Assembly: GCA_021788565.1 (NCBI GenBank)
Contig: JAJYKO010000015.1
Location: forward strand, 1 to 18,891
Origin: Chloroflexota bacterium
GTDB taxonomy: Bacteria; Chloroflexota; UBA6077
Reading direction: 5' to 3'
Length of the DNA stretch: 18,891 bases
Shown here: positions 1 to 5,912 of the stretch, piece after piece
Layout of the letters: the number at the start of each line of letters is the position of its first letter
How positions within the stretch are numbered: position 1 is the stretch's first letter
The notes under the pieces: model-generated
Database searches by the model: none
What the model saw: only the letters and a program-made list of their open reading frames with translations
Told to the model about the DNA's origin: nothing
Translations under genes and position numbers: made by a program

Positions 1-2
1 CG

Positions 3-338
3 CTGGCCGTGAAACTGGTGTCCGGCGGAGTTAGCGTGCTTCTGCCGGGCGACCTGTCGCCTGAGGCTCAGCTGGAGATGGCGCGCTCCCTCACAGGCAG
101 GCTCGACGCAGTGCGGGTACCCCGCCACGGGGCCGCGGACGCTTTCGACGAGCGTTTCCTCCAGGCCGCTGCCCCGCGGGTGGCCGTGCTCTCCGTCGCG
201 GCGAACAACCGCTTCGGCCATCCCGATCCGGGCACGCTGGAGGCTCTACGCAACACCAGCCTGTTCCGGACCGACCAGCACGGTACAGTGGAGATGGTGA
301 TAGATCACGGCGCCTGCGAGGTGTACGCGGAAAGATAG
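3..338 (+). CDS. comEC: ComEC/Rec2-type DNA-uptake protein, C-terminal fragment (5' end outside window)
   Basis: Only the last ~111 residues are present; the reading frame is open to the window edge, so the GTG at 9 is an internal codon. What remains resembles the end of the metallo-beta-lactamase-like domain at the C-terminus of ComEC/Rec2 proteins: a beta-strand ending in LLPGDLS (family: LxTGD), then APRVAVLSVAANNRFGHP (family: P..aviSvG..N.yGHP), an ALRNTSLFRTDQHG stretch (family: rTD..G) and a final strand ending at TAG. ComEC is the inner-membrane channel for single-stranded DNA in natural transformation, and this domain is thought to act on the incoming DNA. The PGD variant of the TGD motif and a degenerate HHGS (RHGAAD) suggest metal-site divergence. 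The gene converges on the next one with a 63-nt gap. The fold assignment is fairly sure; the membrane part cannot be seen. Confidence 0.72.
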   Translation: MAVKLVSGGVSVLLPGDLSPEAQLEMARSLTGRLDAVRVPRHGAADAFDERFLQAAAPRVAVLSVAANNRFGHPDPGTLEALRNTSLFRTDQHGTVEMVIDHGACEVYAER

Positions 339-351
339 CCGCCGGCTGACA

Positions 352-370
352 GCAGATGGCTGACATCTGT
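352..370. terminator. Short hairpin between convergent comEC and mbfA-like genes
   Basis: CAGATG (353-358) pairs perfectly with CATCTG (364-369) across the 5-nt loop GCTGA; an outer G.U pair at 352/370 makes 7 bp. It lies 14 nt after the comEC stop and is followed by a pyrimidine-rich tract (371-400) rather than a clean T run. Its position between two converging stops fits a weak bidirectional terminator. Termination is inferred from position and symmetry only. Confidence 0.4.
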
Positions 371-401
371 CTCCTGTTCCCTGTCCTCCGTCCCCTGTTC
401 A

Positions 402-1595
402 CTACTTCAACGCTATCTCAAGGACGTGGCCCAGGCCATAGGCTATCACCGCGACGATCAGGGCAACGGCCGTCATCTCCGCGCCGCTCTTCCACCAGGT
501 TCGCAGTGTTACGAAGCTCTTCGACGCCCCGACCGCGAAGTGAGCGATGATGCTGATGGTCGCGGACACCGCGATTCCCAGGGTCCCCACGAGGAAGAAG
601 AACGGGAACACAGGCACGAGGGCGCCCAAAGCAGTGGAGACCGTTCCCACTACAGCGGAGAAGGTGGGATTGGGTAGCCGTTCCTCGGAGAGGCCGAGTT
701 CCTCCTGAGCCAGGGTGCGCAGGAACTGGTCAGGGCTTTTTGCCATTCGCTCGACCAGCACACGGGACTCCTCCTCCGTGAAGCCCTTGAGCTGGTAGAA
801 CAGCTCCAGCTCCTCCCTCTCCTCCTCAGGGTTCTGCTCGATCTCGCCGCGCTCCCTGGAGATCTCAGCCTCGAACACCTCTCGCTCTGCCTTGTTGGCC
901 AGGTAGGCGCTGGCCCCCATGGAGAGCGCGCTCGCCAGGGCGCCCGACAGCCCGGCGGCGACGATGAAGTTGTTATCCGAGGAATAGCCCGCCACACCTG
1001 CCACGATGCCGAAGACCGCGGTTAGGCCATCGTTTATCCCATAGATCGCATCGCCAATCCAGCTGCCGCTCTTGCCATGCCACTTCTCCCGCCGAAGCAT
1101 CGAGTCCAGCCTGCTCTGAGGCTCGCTGATGGGCACGTCGCCCGTAATCGCGCGCAGGGTTCGGGCATGGCCGGCCTCGTCCCGGGTCAACTCCTCCAGG
1201 ATCGCTCCTATGGCGGGATCCCCGAACCTCTCGACCTGGGACTGGTACTCCTTAACGTGGGCATCCTCTACCGACTCCACGCGTCTCAGGGCTGTGTCGA
1301 GGTCCGACACCTGTGCGGTAAGGGTGATCTGCCTGAATGGCCCGACCTGAAGGCCGGCGCTAGCCGGGTTCGCGCCGCCGAGCTCTTTGATGCGGTCGGA
1401 CCACCTTGCGGCGTGGCGCTCCTCCGCCTCGGCAAGCTTGATCAGGAGCGCCTGGCGGCGCTTGTCCTTTTCCATGGCGGCAAGCTCGCGATAGGTGGCG
1501 GCACCCTGCATCTCGGCCTGCCAGTTGTGCATCAAAGTTGGCAGCAATTGCTCTCTATTCGTTTCCACGTCTTTTTCCATTTTCGCGGACGACAA
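402..1595 (-). CDS. mbfA: Ferritin-like/VIT1 fusion membrane protein, MbfA-like iron (or manganese) exporter
   Basis: The 397-residue protein has two parts. Residues ~17-150 form a rubrerythrin/ferritin-like four-helix region with candidate metal ligands E28, E58/E59 and H61 (EAEERH), E110 and H113 (EDAH), E134/E135, and E140 with H143 (DEAGH). Residues ~175-395 are a VIT1/CCC1 domain: GDAIYGINDGLTAVFGIVAG in the first helix, a long Glu-rich cytoplasmic helical region (~236-305), then three hydrophobic helices. This architecture matches MbfA (membrane-bound ferritin) of rhizobia, which exports iron and protects against peroxide; that role is transferred by homology. Start choice: TTG at 1595 sits 9 nt after GAGGAGG, whereas the ATG five codons further on lacks a well-spaced site and the longer frame upstream has no family similarity. 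A perfect palindrome precedes it, suggesting regulation. Manganese is an alternative substrate. Confidence 0.82.
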   Translation of the reverse strand: MSSAKMEKDVETNREQLLPTLMHNWQAEMQGAATYRELAAMEKDKRRQALLIKLAEAEERHAARWSDRIKELGGANPASAGLQVGPFRQITLTAQVSDLDTALRRVESVEDAHVKEYQSQVERFGDPAIGAILEELTRDEAGHARTLRAITGDVPISEPQSRLDSMLRREKWHGKSGSWIGDAIYGINDGLTAVFGIVAGVAGYSSDNNFIVAAGLSGALASALSMGASAYLANKAEREVFEAEISRERGEIEQNPEEEREELELFYQLKGFTEEESRVLVERMAKSPDQFLRTLAQEELGLSEERLPNPTFSAVVGTVSTALGALVPVFPFFFLVGTLGIAVSATISIIAHFAVGASKSFVTLRTWWKSGAEMTAVALIVAVIAYGLGHVLEIALK

Positions 1596-1604
1596 CGCAG
1601 TCGA

Positions 1605-1611
1605 CCTCCTC
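1605..1611 (-). promoter_or_regulatory. Ribosome binding site deciding a TTG start for the mbfA-like gene
   Basis: On the minus strand this reads GAGGAGG, a near-perfect Shine-Dalgarno sequence, 9 nt before TTG at 1595. The only nearby ATG (1580) is 24 nt away, too far. The TTG start is therefore preferred. Confidence 0.7.
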
Positions 1612-1636
1612 ACCGCGGATGACTCTGGATACGTTT

Positions 1637-1657
1637 CGATCGTGCTGAGCACGATCG
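1637..1657. promoter_or_regulatory. Perfect 21-bp palindrome upstream of the mbfA-like gene (operator candidate)
   Basis: CGATCGTGCT (1637-1646) is the exact reverse complement of AGCACGATCG (1648-1657), with one central base. It lies 41 nt upstream of the TTG start of the ferritin-VIT1 gene, between that gene and the end of the stress-protein gene. The dyad length fits binding by a dimeric regulator. As RNA it could also form an 8-bp stem with a 5-nt loop. It does not match a Fur, MntR or Irr box that I recognise, so the factor is unknown. Confidence 0.55.
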
Positions 1658-1734
1658 TGATGTCTCGAAGAGCATGAAGAAGATATCGCGATTCCCTCGA
1701 AATACTACTGCAATTGTCGTGCTGGCGGCCAGGC

Positions 1735-2943
1735 TCAATGCCGCCTGGCCTGGTCGAAGAGCTCGGCGGTGATCTCGGCGACGCCCCGGGAGAGGGCCAG
1801 CTGCTCGACCCGCTTGCGGACCATGCCTCGCACGAAGGGCGGGACCCGCTGCAGGCGCTGCTCCGCCTCAGCACTCCATCTCAGGGGAAGCGCCCCCTTC
1901 GGCTCGTCCGTTGCCTCAACCGCGTCGACGCCGTCGTCCGCCACACGGCTCACCACCAGGACGTTGCAGTTCGCGGCGCGCAGGAGGTTCTCAGCGGTGC
2001 TGCCCAGGGTGACGCCATCCGCGTGGTGGATCCCGATCCGCCCTACCACCAGCAACGACGGCCGCAGCCGCTCGACATGCGAAGCGATGGCATCGAAGGG
2101 CTTTCCCTCTAGCACCTCGATCTCCAGCGGGATGTCTCGTTTGGCCGCTATCTCCTGCGCCTTGACGAGATGGGAGCGGTAGACGGTCTCCAGGCCGGAA
2201 TCGATAATCTCGTCGTGGAGTTTCTCCTGCTCCTGAAACCGAAATAACTTTGCCGCCTCGTCCGTCAGCACGCCAGCGATGCTCCGGAAGGCGGCTGTGT
2301 GGAAGAATGGATCGTAAGCCGCGACCGCCGAGACCCTGGACCTGAAGAGGCGCGCCAGTTCGAGAGTGGCAGAGAGTGCAGCAAACGAGTGAGCACTCCC
2401 ATCCATCGCCACGAGGATTGGGGCCGATGCCGGCGACCTTCCCTCCCGCACCACCAACAGGTCGCGCTCCACCATACGGGCCACCCGCTCGCAAACACTG
2501 CCGAGGGCGGAGCGCTCTACCCTGCCCAGACCATGGGCGCCTATCACTACCAGGTCGTACCCGTTCTCTCGAACCTCCCTGATGAGCTCCAGGTAGTTGC
2601 GCCCCTCGCGGGTCCTGCGCCGAGCGGTAACCCCCGCTGAGCAACACCTCTCCTCGAATCTCTGCAGGTAGGAGTCGGCGATGACACCGAGGCCCCGGCC
2701 GATCAGGTCGTCGTGGATATCCCGCTGCCGCTGAAGGACATCCTCACGCTGATACCGCTCGGGAAGGCCGGGCTCAAGCTGGCGGAACCTGGTGTCGTGG
2801 AGTTGCGCCGCGTAGACGTGGCTGCCCGTGACGATGGCTCCCATAGCGCGCGCCAACTCCACCGAGAGCTCGACGGCGTGGTTCGAGCATTCGGAGTTGT
2901 CGACCGCGACCATCACGTCGTGGTAAAGAGCTGCCCCGACCAT
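1735..2943 (-). CDS. Tandem universal stress protein with PCP-reductase-like C-terminal tail
   Basis: The 402-residue soluble protein carries two UspA domains (~8-166 and ~174-332). Both keep the ATP-binding signature G-2x-G-9x-G-S: G135..G138..G148-S149 in the first and G301..G304..G314-S315 in the second; each begins with the usual Asp-containing strand (MVAVDNSE, LVAMDGSA). After a ~20-residue linker, residues ~355-400 (W356, then RVPPFVRGMVRKRVE and GVAEIT) resemble the short PCP_red domain otherwise found at the C-terminus of light-independent protochlorophyllide reductase subunits. UspA proteins bind ATP and support survival under stress; the job of the tail here is unknown. The start at 2943 is 4 nt beyond the response-regulator stop, implying translational coupling; ATG at 2913 (MVAVD) is an alternative. 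The longer upstream frame overlaps the regulator and is not supported. Confidence 0.83.
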   Translation of the reverse strand: MVGAALYHDVMVAVDNSECSNHAVELSVELARAMGAIVTGSHVYAAQLHDTRFRQLEPGLPERYQREDVLQRQRDIHDDLIGRGLGVIADSYLQRFEERCCSAGVTARRRTREGRNYLELIREVRENGYDLVVIGAHGLGRVERSALGSVCERVARMVERDLLVVREGRSPASAPILVAMDGSAHSFAALSATLELARLFRSRVSAVAAYDPFFHTAAFRSIAGVLTDEAAKLFRFQEQEKLHDEIIDSGLETVYRSHLVKAQEIAAKRDIPLEIEVLEGKPFDAIASHVERLRPSLLVVGRIGIHHADGVTLGSTAENLLRAANCNVLVVSRVADDGVDAVEATDEPKGALPLRWSAEAEQRLQRVPPFVRGMVRKRVEQLALSRGVAEITAELFDQARRH

Positions 2944-2947
2944 CACG

Positions 2948-3664
2948 CTAGCCGACCACGTCTGCCGCGGCAGGTCTGCAGAACCGGTAGCCGAGTCCGG
3001 GCTCGTTCTGAATGTAGCGAGGCTTTGCGGCTTGGTCGCCGATTTTGTGGCGCACGCGCCGAACATACTCCCACAAGCTGTTGGCCGGAACGTAAGTATC
3101 TCCCCAGATTCGCTCCAGCAGAAGTTCGGTGGGCAGCACCTGTCCTGCGTTCCTGACCAGGATCTGCAGAAGCCGGGCCTCCAGGGGAGTGAGCCGGAAG
3201 GTGCCCTCGGGTGTCCTCGCCTCGCGGCGGAGGAAATCCAAACTCAGATGATCATCCACCCTGTAACTGGTGCTCATAGGAGTGCTTGACAGCCAGGTGC
3301 GGCGAAGGATGCACCTTATGCGAACGGCAACCTCCGCGTGACTCGTCGGCTTGACCAGATAGTCCTCGGCGTAGAGGTCCAGGACCTCCAGCTTGGTGTC
3401 CACGTCATCGATAGCGGTCAGCACGAGGATAGGAATGTCGCCGCAGCGTTTTATTCGCCTGCACAGCTCGATTCCGCTCATGGGCGGTAGATCGAGGTCC
3501 AACACCACCATGTGAGGGAGCTGCTGTTGCATCTGCAATAGTGCGGTGGCTGCGTCAGGGGCCTCGCGAACGTTGAACCCCTCTTGCTCCAGGTGGTCGC
3601 GCAGGCGTCTTCGCGCAATAGTGTCGTGATCGGCCACCAGGAGATTCGCCAGCGGGGTATGCAT
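2948..3664 (-). CDS. OmpR/PhoB-family response regulator (orphan in this window)
   Basis: The 238-residue protein has an N-terminal receiver domain (~7-120) and a C-terminal winged-helix Trans_reg_C domain (~135-230). The likely phosphoacceptor is D56 (VVLDLDLPPM), with the switch threonine T83 (VLTA) and the conserved lysine K105 in LVKP. The acidic pair near the N-terminus reads D12-H13 rather than Asp-Asp/Glu, so Mg2+ binding may be altered, although D14 is close. The DNA-binding half shows FRLTPLEARLLQILVRNAG, then RVRHKIGD and GLGYRF, typical of OmpR/PhoB. Start: ATG at 3664, 8 nt after GGGAG; the longer frame upstream is not conserved. No histidine kinase is present nearby. It sits directly upstream of the universal stress protein and probably shares its transcript, so it may control a stress response that includes its neighbour. 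Confidence 0.88.
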   Translation of the reverse strand: MHTPLANLLVADHDTIARRRLRDHLEQEGFNVREAPDAATALLQMQQQLPHMVVLDLDLPPMSGIELCRRIKRCGDIPILVLTAIDDVDTKLEVLDLYAEDYLVKPTSHAEVAVRIRCILRRTWLSSTPMSTSYRVDDHLSLDFLRREARTPEGTFRLTPLEARLLQILVRNAGQVLPTELLLERIWGDTYVPANSLWEYVRRVRHKIGDQAAKPRYIQNEPGLGYRFCRPAAADVVG

Positions 3665-4108
3665 GAACTTGTCTCCCAATCGTGCCTTGGTCAGGCGTTG
3701 TCTGAGGTGAAGGCTACGAGACCGAAAATCCTCTAAGTTGTGGCAGGCAAGAAATATGCCACCGGGATGCCCACCAGGCATGGTTCAAGACGACGGTGAC
3801 AGTTGTAGCATCGGAGCTCGCAACGCGAGCGAGCGCAGCGTCGCACCCGACGTAGCTGCCCGTCACCCAGCGCCCTGCGGGCCTTGACGGCGCCCTATTG
3901 GGGCCTTCACGCTACGCTGGCTCGCGTGGAGCGCTCGCTACCGTCAAAAGGGCGGCGCTCCATGAGCCGACTGACGCCCTCACCACCCGCCGATCTGAAC
4001 CATGCCGTCCACCACAACTCTTCGCGGTGGCCGGTTCCCCTCTTGCGCTGGTCAGGCTTTTGGGCTTACGATTCGGCCCACATACTCCGAACTCGACACC
4101 AATGAGAG

Positions 4109-4141
4109 GCCGAACGCCAGCTCTTGTGACTGGTGTTCGGC
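4109..4141 (+). promoter_or_regulatory. Strong 5'-leader hairpin just before the first peptidase's ribosome binding site
   Basis: Bases 4109-4120 (GCCGAACGCCAG) pair with 4130-4141 (CTGGTGTTCGGC) in a 12-bp stem with one G.U, closing a 9-nt loop (CTCTTGTGA). The stem ends 9 nt before the GGAGG of the M20 peptidase. It could affect translation initiation or mRNA stability. No T run follows, so a terminator is less likely. The paralogous peptidase gene has no counterpart. Confidence 0.5.
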
Positions 4142-4150
4142 GTTCGCGCA

Positions 4151-4155
4151 GGAGG
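4151..4155 (+). promoter_or_regulatory. Ribosome binding site deciding a GTG start for the first M20 peptidase
   Basis: GGAGG lies 6 nt before GTG at 4162. The resulting N-terminus (VQDVFQYVDTHRDQSLQELF) aligns with that of the second peptidase, which starts on ATG after an AAGGAGG. This rules out the longer frame opening at 3898. Confidence 0.75.
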
Positions 4156-4161
4156 CCCATT

Positions 4162-5505
4162 GTGCAGGACGTGTTTCAGTACGTGGATACCCACCGCGAT
4201 CAGTCACTCCAGGAGTTGTTCACCCTGCTGCGCCAACCCAGCATCAGCACTCAGAATGTGGGCTTAGTTGAGACCGCCCAGATGCTGGCCGGAATGATGC
4301 GGGAGGCCGGCATTGAGACCACGATTTACCAGACCAACGGCTTTCCAATTTTGTACGGCGAGCTGCGAGCCGTCAGTCCAGCCCCGACACTCCTGGTATA
4401 CGGCCATTACGATGTGCAGCCACCGGAGCCGCTGGAGCTATGGAACACCCCTCCATTCGAGCCAACGATCGCTAACGGTCGCATCTACGGCCGCGGCACT
4501 GGAGACAACAAGGGGCAGTTGTTCGCTCATATCAAGGCGGCACAGGCGTTCGTTCAGACTCGGAGTAGGGTGCCCATAAATCTCAAGTTCCTGTTCGAGG
4601 GCGAAGAGGAGATCAGCAGCCCCAGCCTAGTCCCGTTCATCGAGTCCCATCGCGACCTGCTGAAAGCCGATGCTGCTCTTACAGCAGATGGCCCAGGCCA
4701 CCAGTCAGGCAGGCAACAGATCAACTGCGGATTGAAGGGGATGTGCTACGTGGAGATTCGAGCGCGAGGCGCCAATAAGGACCTCCACTCCATGCGAGCT
4801 CCCGTGGTTCCCAGCGCGGCCTGGAAGCTGGTCTACGCCCTGGCCTCCCTCAGAGCCCCGGATGGCCGGGTCCTAATTCCGGGGTTCTACGATAGCGTTC
4901 GCAAACCCACCGCCGCCGAACTGATGGCCGTGGAGGGGATTCCCAACGACGCCGCGGAGCAGCGCGCCATTCTGGATGTGTCGGAGTTCATCGGCGGAGA
5001 CGAGGCTTATTACCGCAACCTCGTCTTTGGCAATAGTTGCAACGTCGCCGGCATCACCTCCGGCTATCAAGGAAAAGGGAAGAAGACGGTCCTTCCGTCC
5101 CGAGCATCCGCCAAGATCGATTTCCGCCTGGTCCCCGATCAGACGCCGACGGAGATCCTGGAGAGGTTGCAGGCCCACCTCAGGAAGAGCGGCTTCGGCG
5201 ACCTGGAGGTGGAGTTCCTTGGCGGTCTCAATCCATCCCGAACCCCTGTGGACCATCCCTACGTCCAGACAGTAGTCAGAGCCGTCCGCTTCGCTACGGG
5301 AAAGGAGCCGATCCTCAGCCCTAGCATGGGAGGCAGCGGGCCCGACTACCTCTTCACAGGCGTTCTTGGACTCCCCAGCGTCTGGTTGCCTCTAAGCCCC
5401 CACGACTCCAACAACCACGCTCCTAACGAGAGCATCCTGCTGGAGGGCTTCTTGGAAGGAATCAAGATCAGCGCAGCCATCATGCAGGAGATGAGCAAGT
5501 CGTAG
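4162..5505 (+). CDS. M20-family metallopeptidase (dipeptidase/carboxypeptidase type), paralog 1
   Basis: This 447-residue cytoplasmic enzyme has the M20 di-metal layout: H82 and D84 in YGHYDVQPPEPLELW, bridging D115 in RGTGDNKGQ, the catalytic/metal Glu pair around E148-E149 in FEGEEE, D176 in TADGPG, and the last ligand H419 in NNHAPNE. The lid/dimerisation domain (~185-300) carries H209 (KDLHS), which in M20 dimers reaches the partner active site. Family members use two Zn2+ or Mn2+ ions to cleave dipeptides, C-terminal residues or related amides; the exact substrate cannot be read from sequence. No signal peptide is visible. Paralog 2 at 12005 shares long identical blocks, and together they flank a peptide ABC transporter, suggesting hydrolysis of imported peptides. 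A stem-loop follows the stop and the transporter has its own promoter, so it is probably a separate transcript. Confidence 0.92.
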   Translation: MQDVFQYVDTHRDQSLQELFTLLRQPSISTQNVGLVETAQMLAGMMREAGIETTIYQTNGFPILYGELRAVSPAPTLLVYGHYDVQPPEPLELWNTPPFEPTIANGRIYGRGTGDNKGQLFAHIKAAQAFVQTRSRVPINLKFLFEGEEEISSPSLVPFIESHRDLLKADAALTADGPGHQSGRQQINCGLKGMCYVEIRARGANKDLHSMRAPVVPSAAWKLVYALASLRAPDGRVLIPGFYDSVRKPTAAELMAVEGIPNDAAEQRAILDVSEFIGGDEAYYRNLVFGNSCNVAGITSGYQGKGKKTVLPSRASAKIDFRLVPDQTPTEILERLQAHLRKSGFGDLEVEFLGGLNPSRTPVDHPYVQTVVRAVRFATGKEPILSPSMGGSGPDYLFTGVLGLPSVWLPLSPHDSNNHAPNESILLEGFLEGIKISAAIMQEMSKS

Positions 5506-5535
5506 GCTAGATCTACCGCATACACGCCTGCACGT

Positions 5536-5579
5536 CACATCCCGGGCTCCTGATGTCTACACCGAAGGCCCGGGGTGTG
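5536..5579 (+). terminator. Strong stem-loop after the first peptidase gene
   Basis: Bases 5536-5547 (CACATCCCGGGC) pair with 5568-5579 (GCCCGGGGTGTG) over 12 bp with one T.G, enclosing a 20-nt loop. It begins 31 nt after the stop. No T run follows, so it would be a non-classical terminator or a 3'-end stabiliser. Confidence 0.5.
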
Positions 5580-5682
5580 CCTGGTCCAGAGGATCGCGAT
5601 GGCGACGAGCACATGGAAAGCGAAAAGAAAGGCCCGCACGCCATGGCTCGTGAATGTCCACTCATCAAGTGTACCTCAAGCC

Positions 5683-5742
5683 AAAATTTATTAGCATGGT
5701 GGCATACAGCGTCTTGACAGTTCGCTCAGCTGGTTCTATGAT
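5683..5742 (+). promoter_or_regulatory. Near-consensus housekeeping promoter of the peptide transporter operon
   Basis: TTGACA at 5714-5719 is followed by exactly 17 nt and TATGAT at 5737-5742: a perfect -35 and five of six matches in the -10. An A/T-only block AAAATTTATTA (5683-5693) lies 20 nt upstream of the -35 and could act as an UP-like element; it stands out in this GC-rich DNA. Transcription would start near 5749, giving a leader of about 164 nt before the binding-protein gene. Confidence 0.75.
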
Positions 5743-5783
5743 CCGAGCCAGCGTACAACCATAGCAGATACGCAGAAATAGCC

Positions 5784-5817
5784 CTGCAGCGCCTTCCACC
5801 AGTTGAACCTGCTGCAG
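5784..5817 (+). promoter_or_regulatory. Stem-loop in the leader of the binding-protein gene
   Basis: CTGCAGC (5784-5790) pairs with GCTGCAG (5811-5817) across a 20-nt loop, within the ~164-nt leader that follows the 5714-5742 promoter. I recognise no riboswitch class in the leader. Apart from the terminator-like stem, the promoter and this hairpin, I see nothing else in 5506-5912. Confidence 0.35.
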
Positions 5818-5912
5818 TCAGCCAGTGTCCTTCCCGGTAGTCAGCGATAGTCGCCCCTCAACCGCAGCCTATCTGTTTCCGAAGCAGTTGCAGTTCGCTT
5901 GGGAGGAGAAGC

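Larger units (their letters stand above)
3665..4161. other. Divergent intergenic region between response regulator and first peptidase
   Basis: About 500 nt without a convincing gene. A reading frame is open from 3898 into the peptidase, but its translation is Arg/Pro-rich and unlike the N-terminus of the paralogous peptidase. The segment 3811-3960 is rich in GC dyads, for example GCTCGC/GCGAGC at 3816-3830, and 4109-4141 forms a strong hairpin. A TTGACG at 3884 has no -10 at proper spacing. Promoters for both flanking genes are expected here but none stands out. Confidence 0.5.

Noticed and set aside
9..338. Complete 109-codon gene starting at GTG 9
   Set aside because: The frame is open to the window edge and the preceding residues (Leu-Ala) continue the ComEC strand, so this is the end of a longer gene.
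3884..3918. Promoter TTGACG...TACGCT before the first peptidase
   Set aside because: The spacing is 23 nt and the -10 is poor.
3898..4161. Upstream extension of the first M20 peptidase in the same open frame
   Set aside because: The translation is Arg/Pro-rich and has no counterpart in the paralog; GGAGG followed by GTG at 4162 gives a matching N-terminus.
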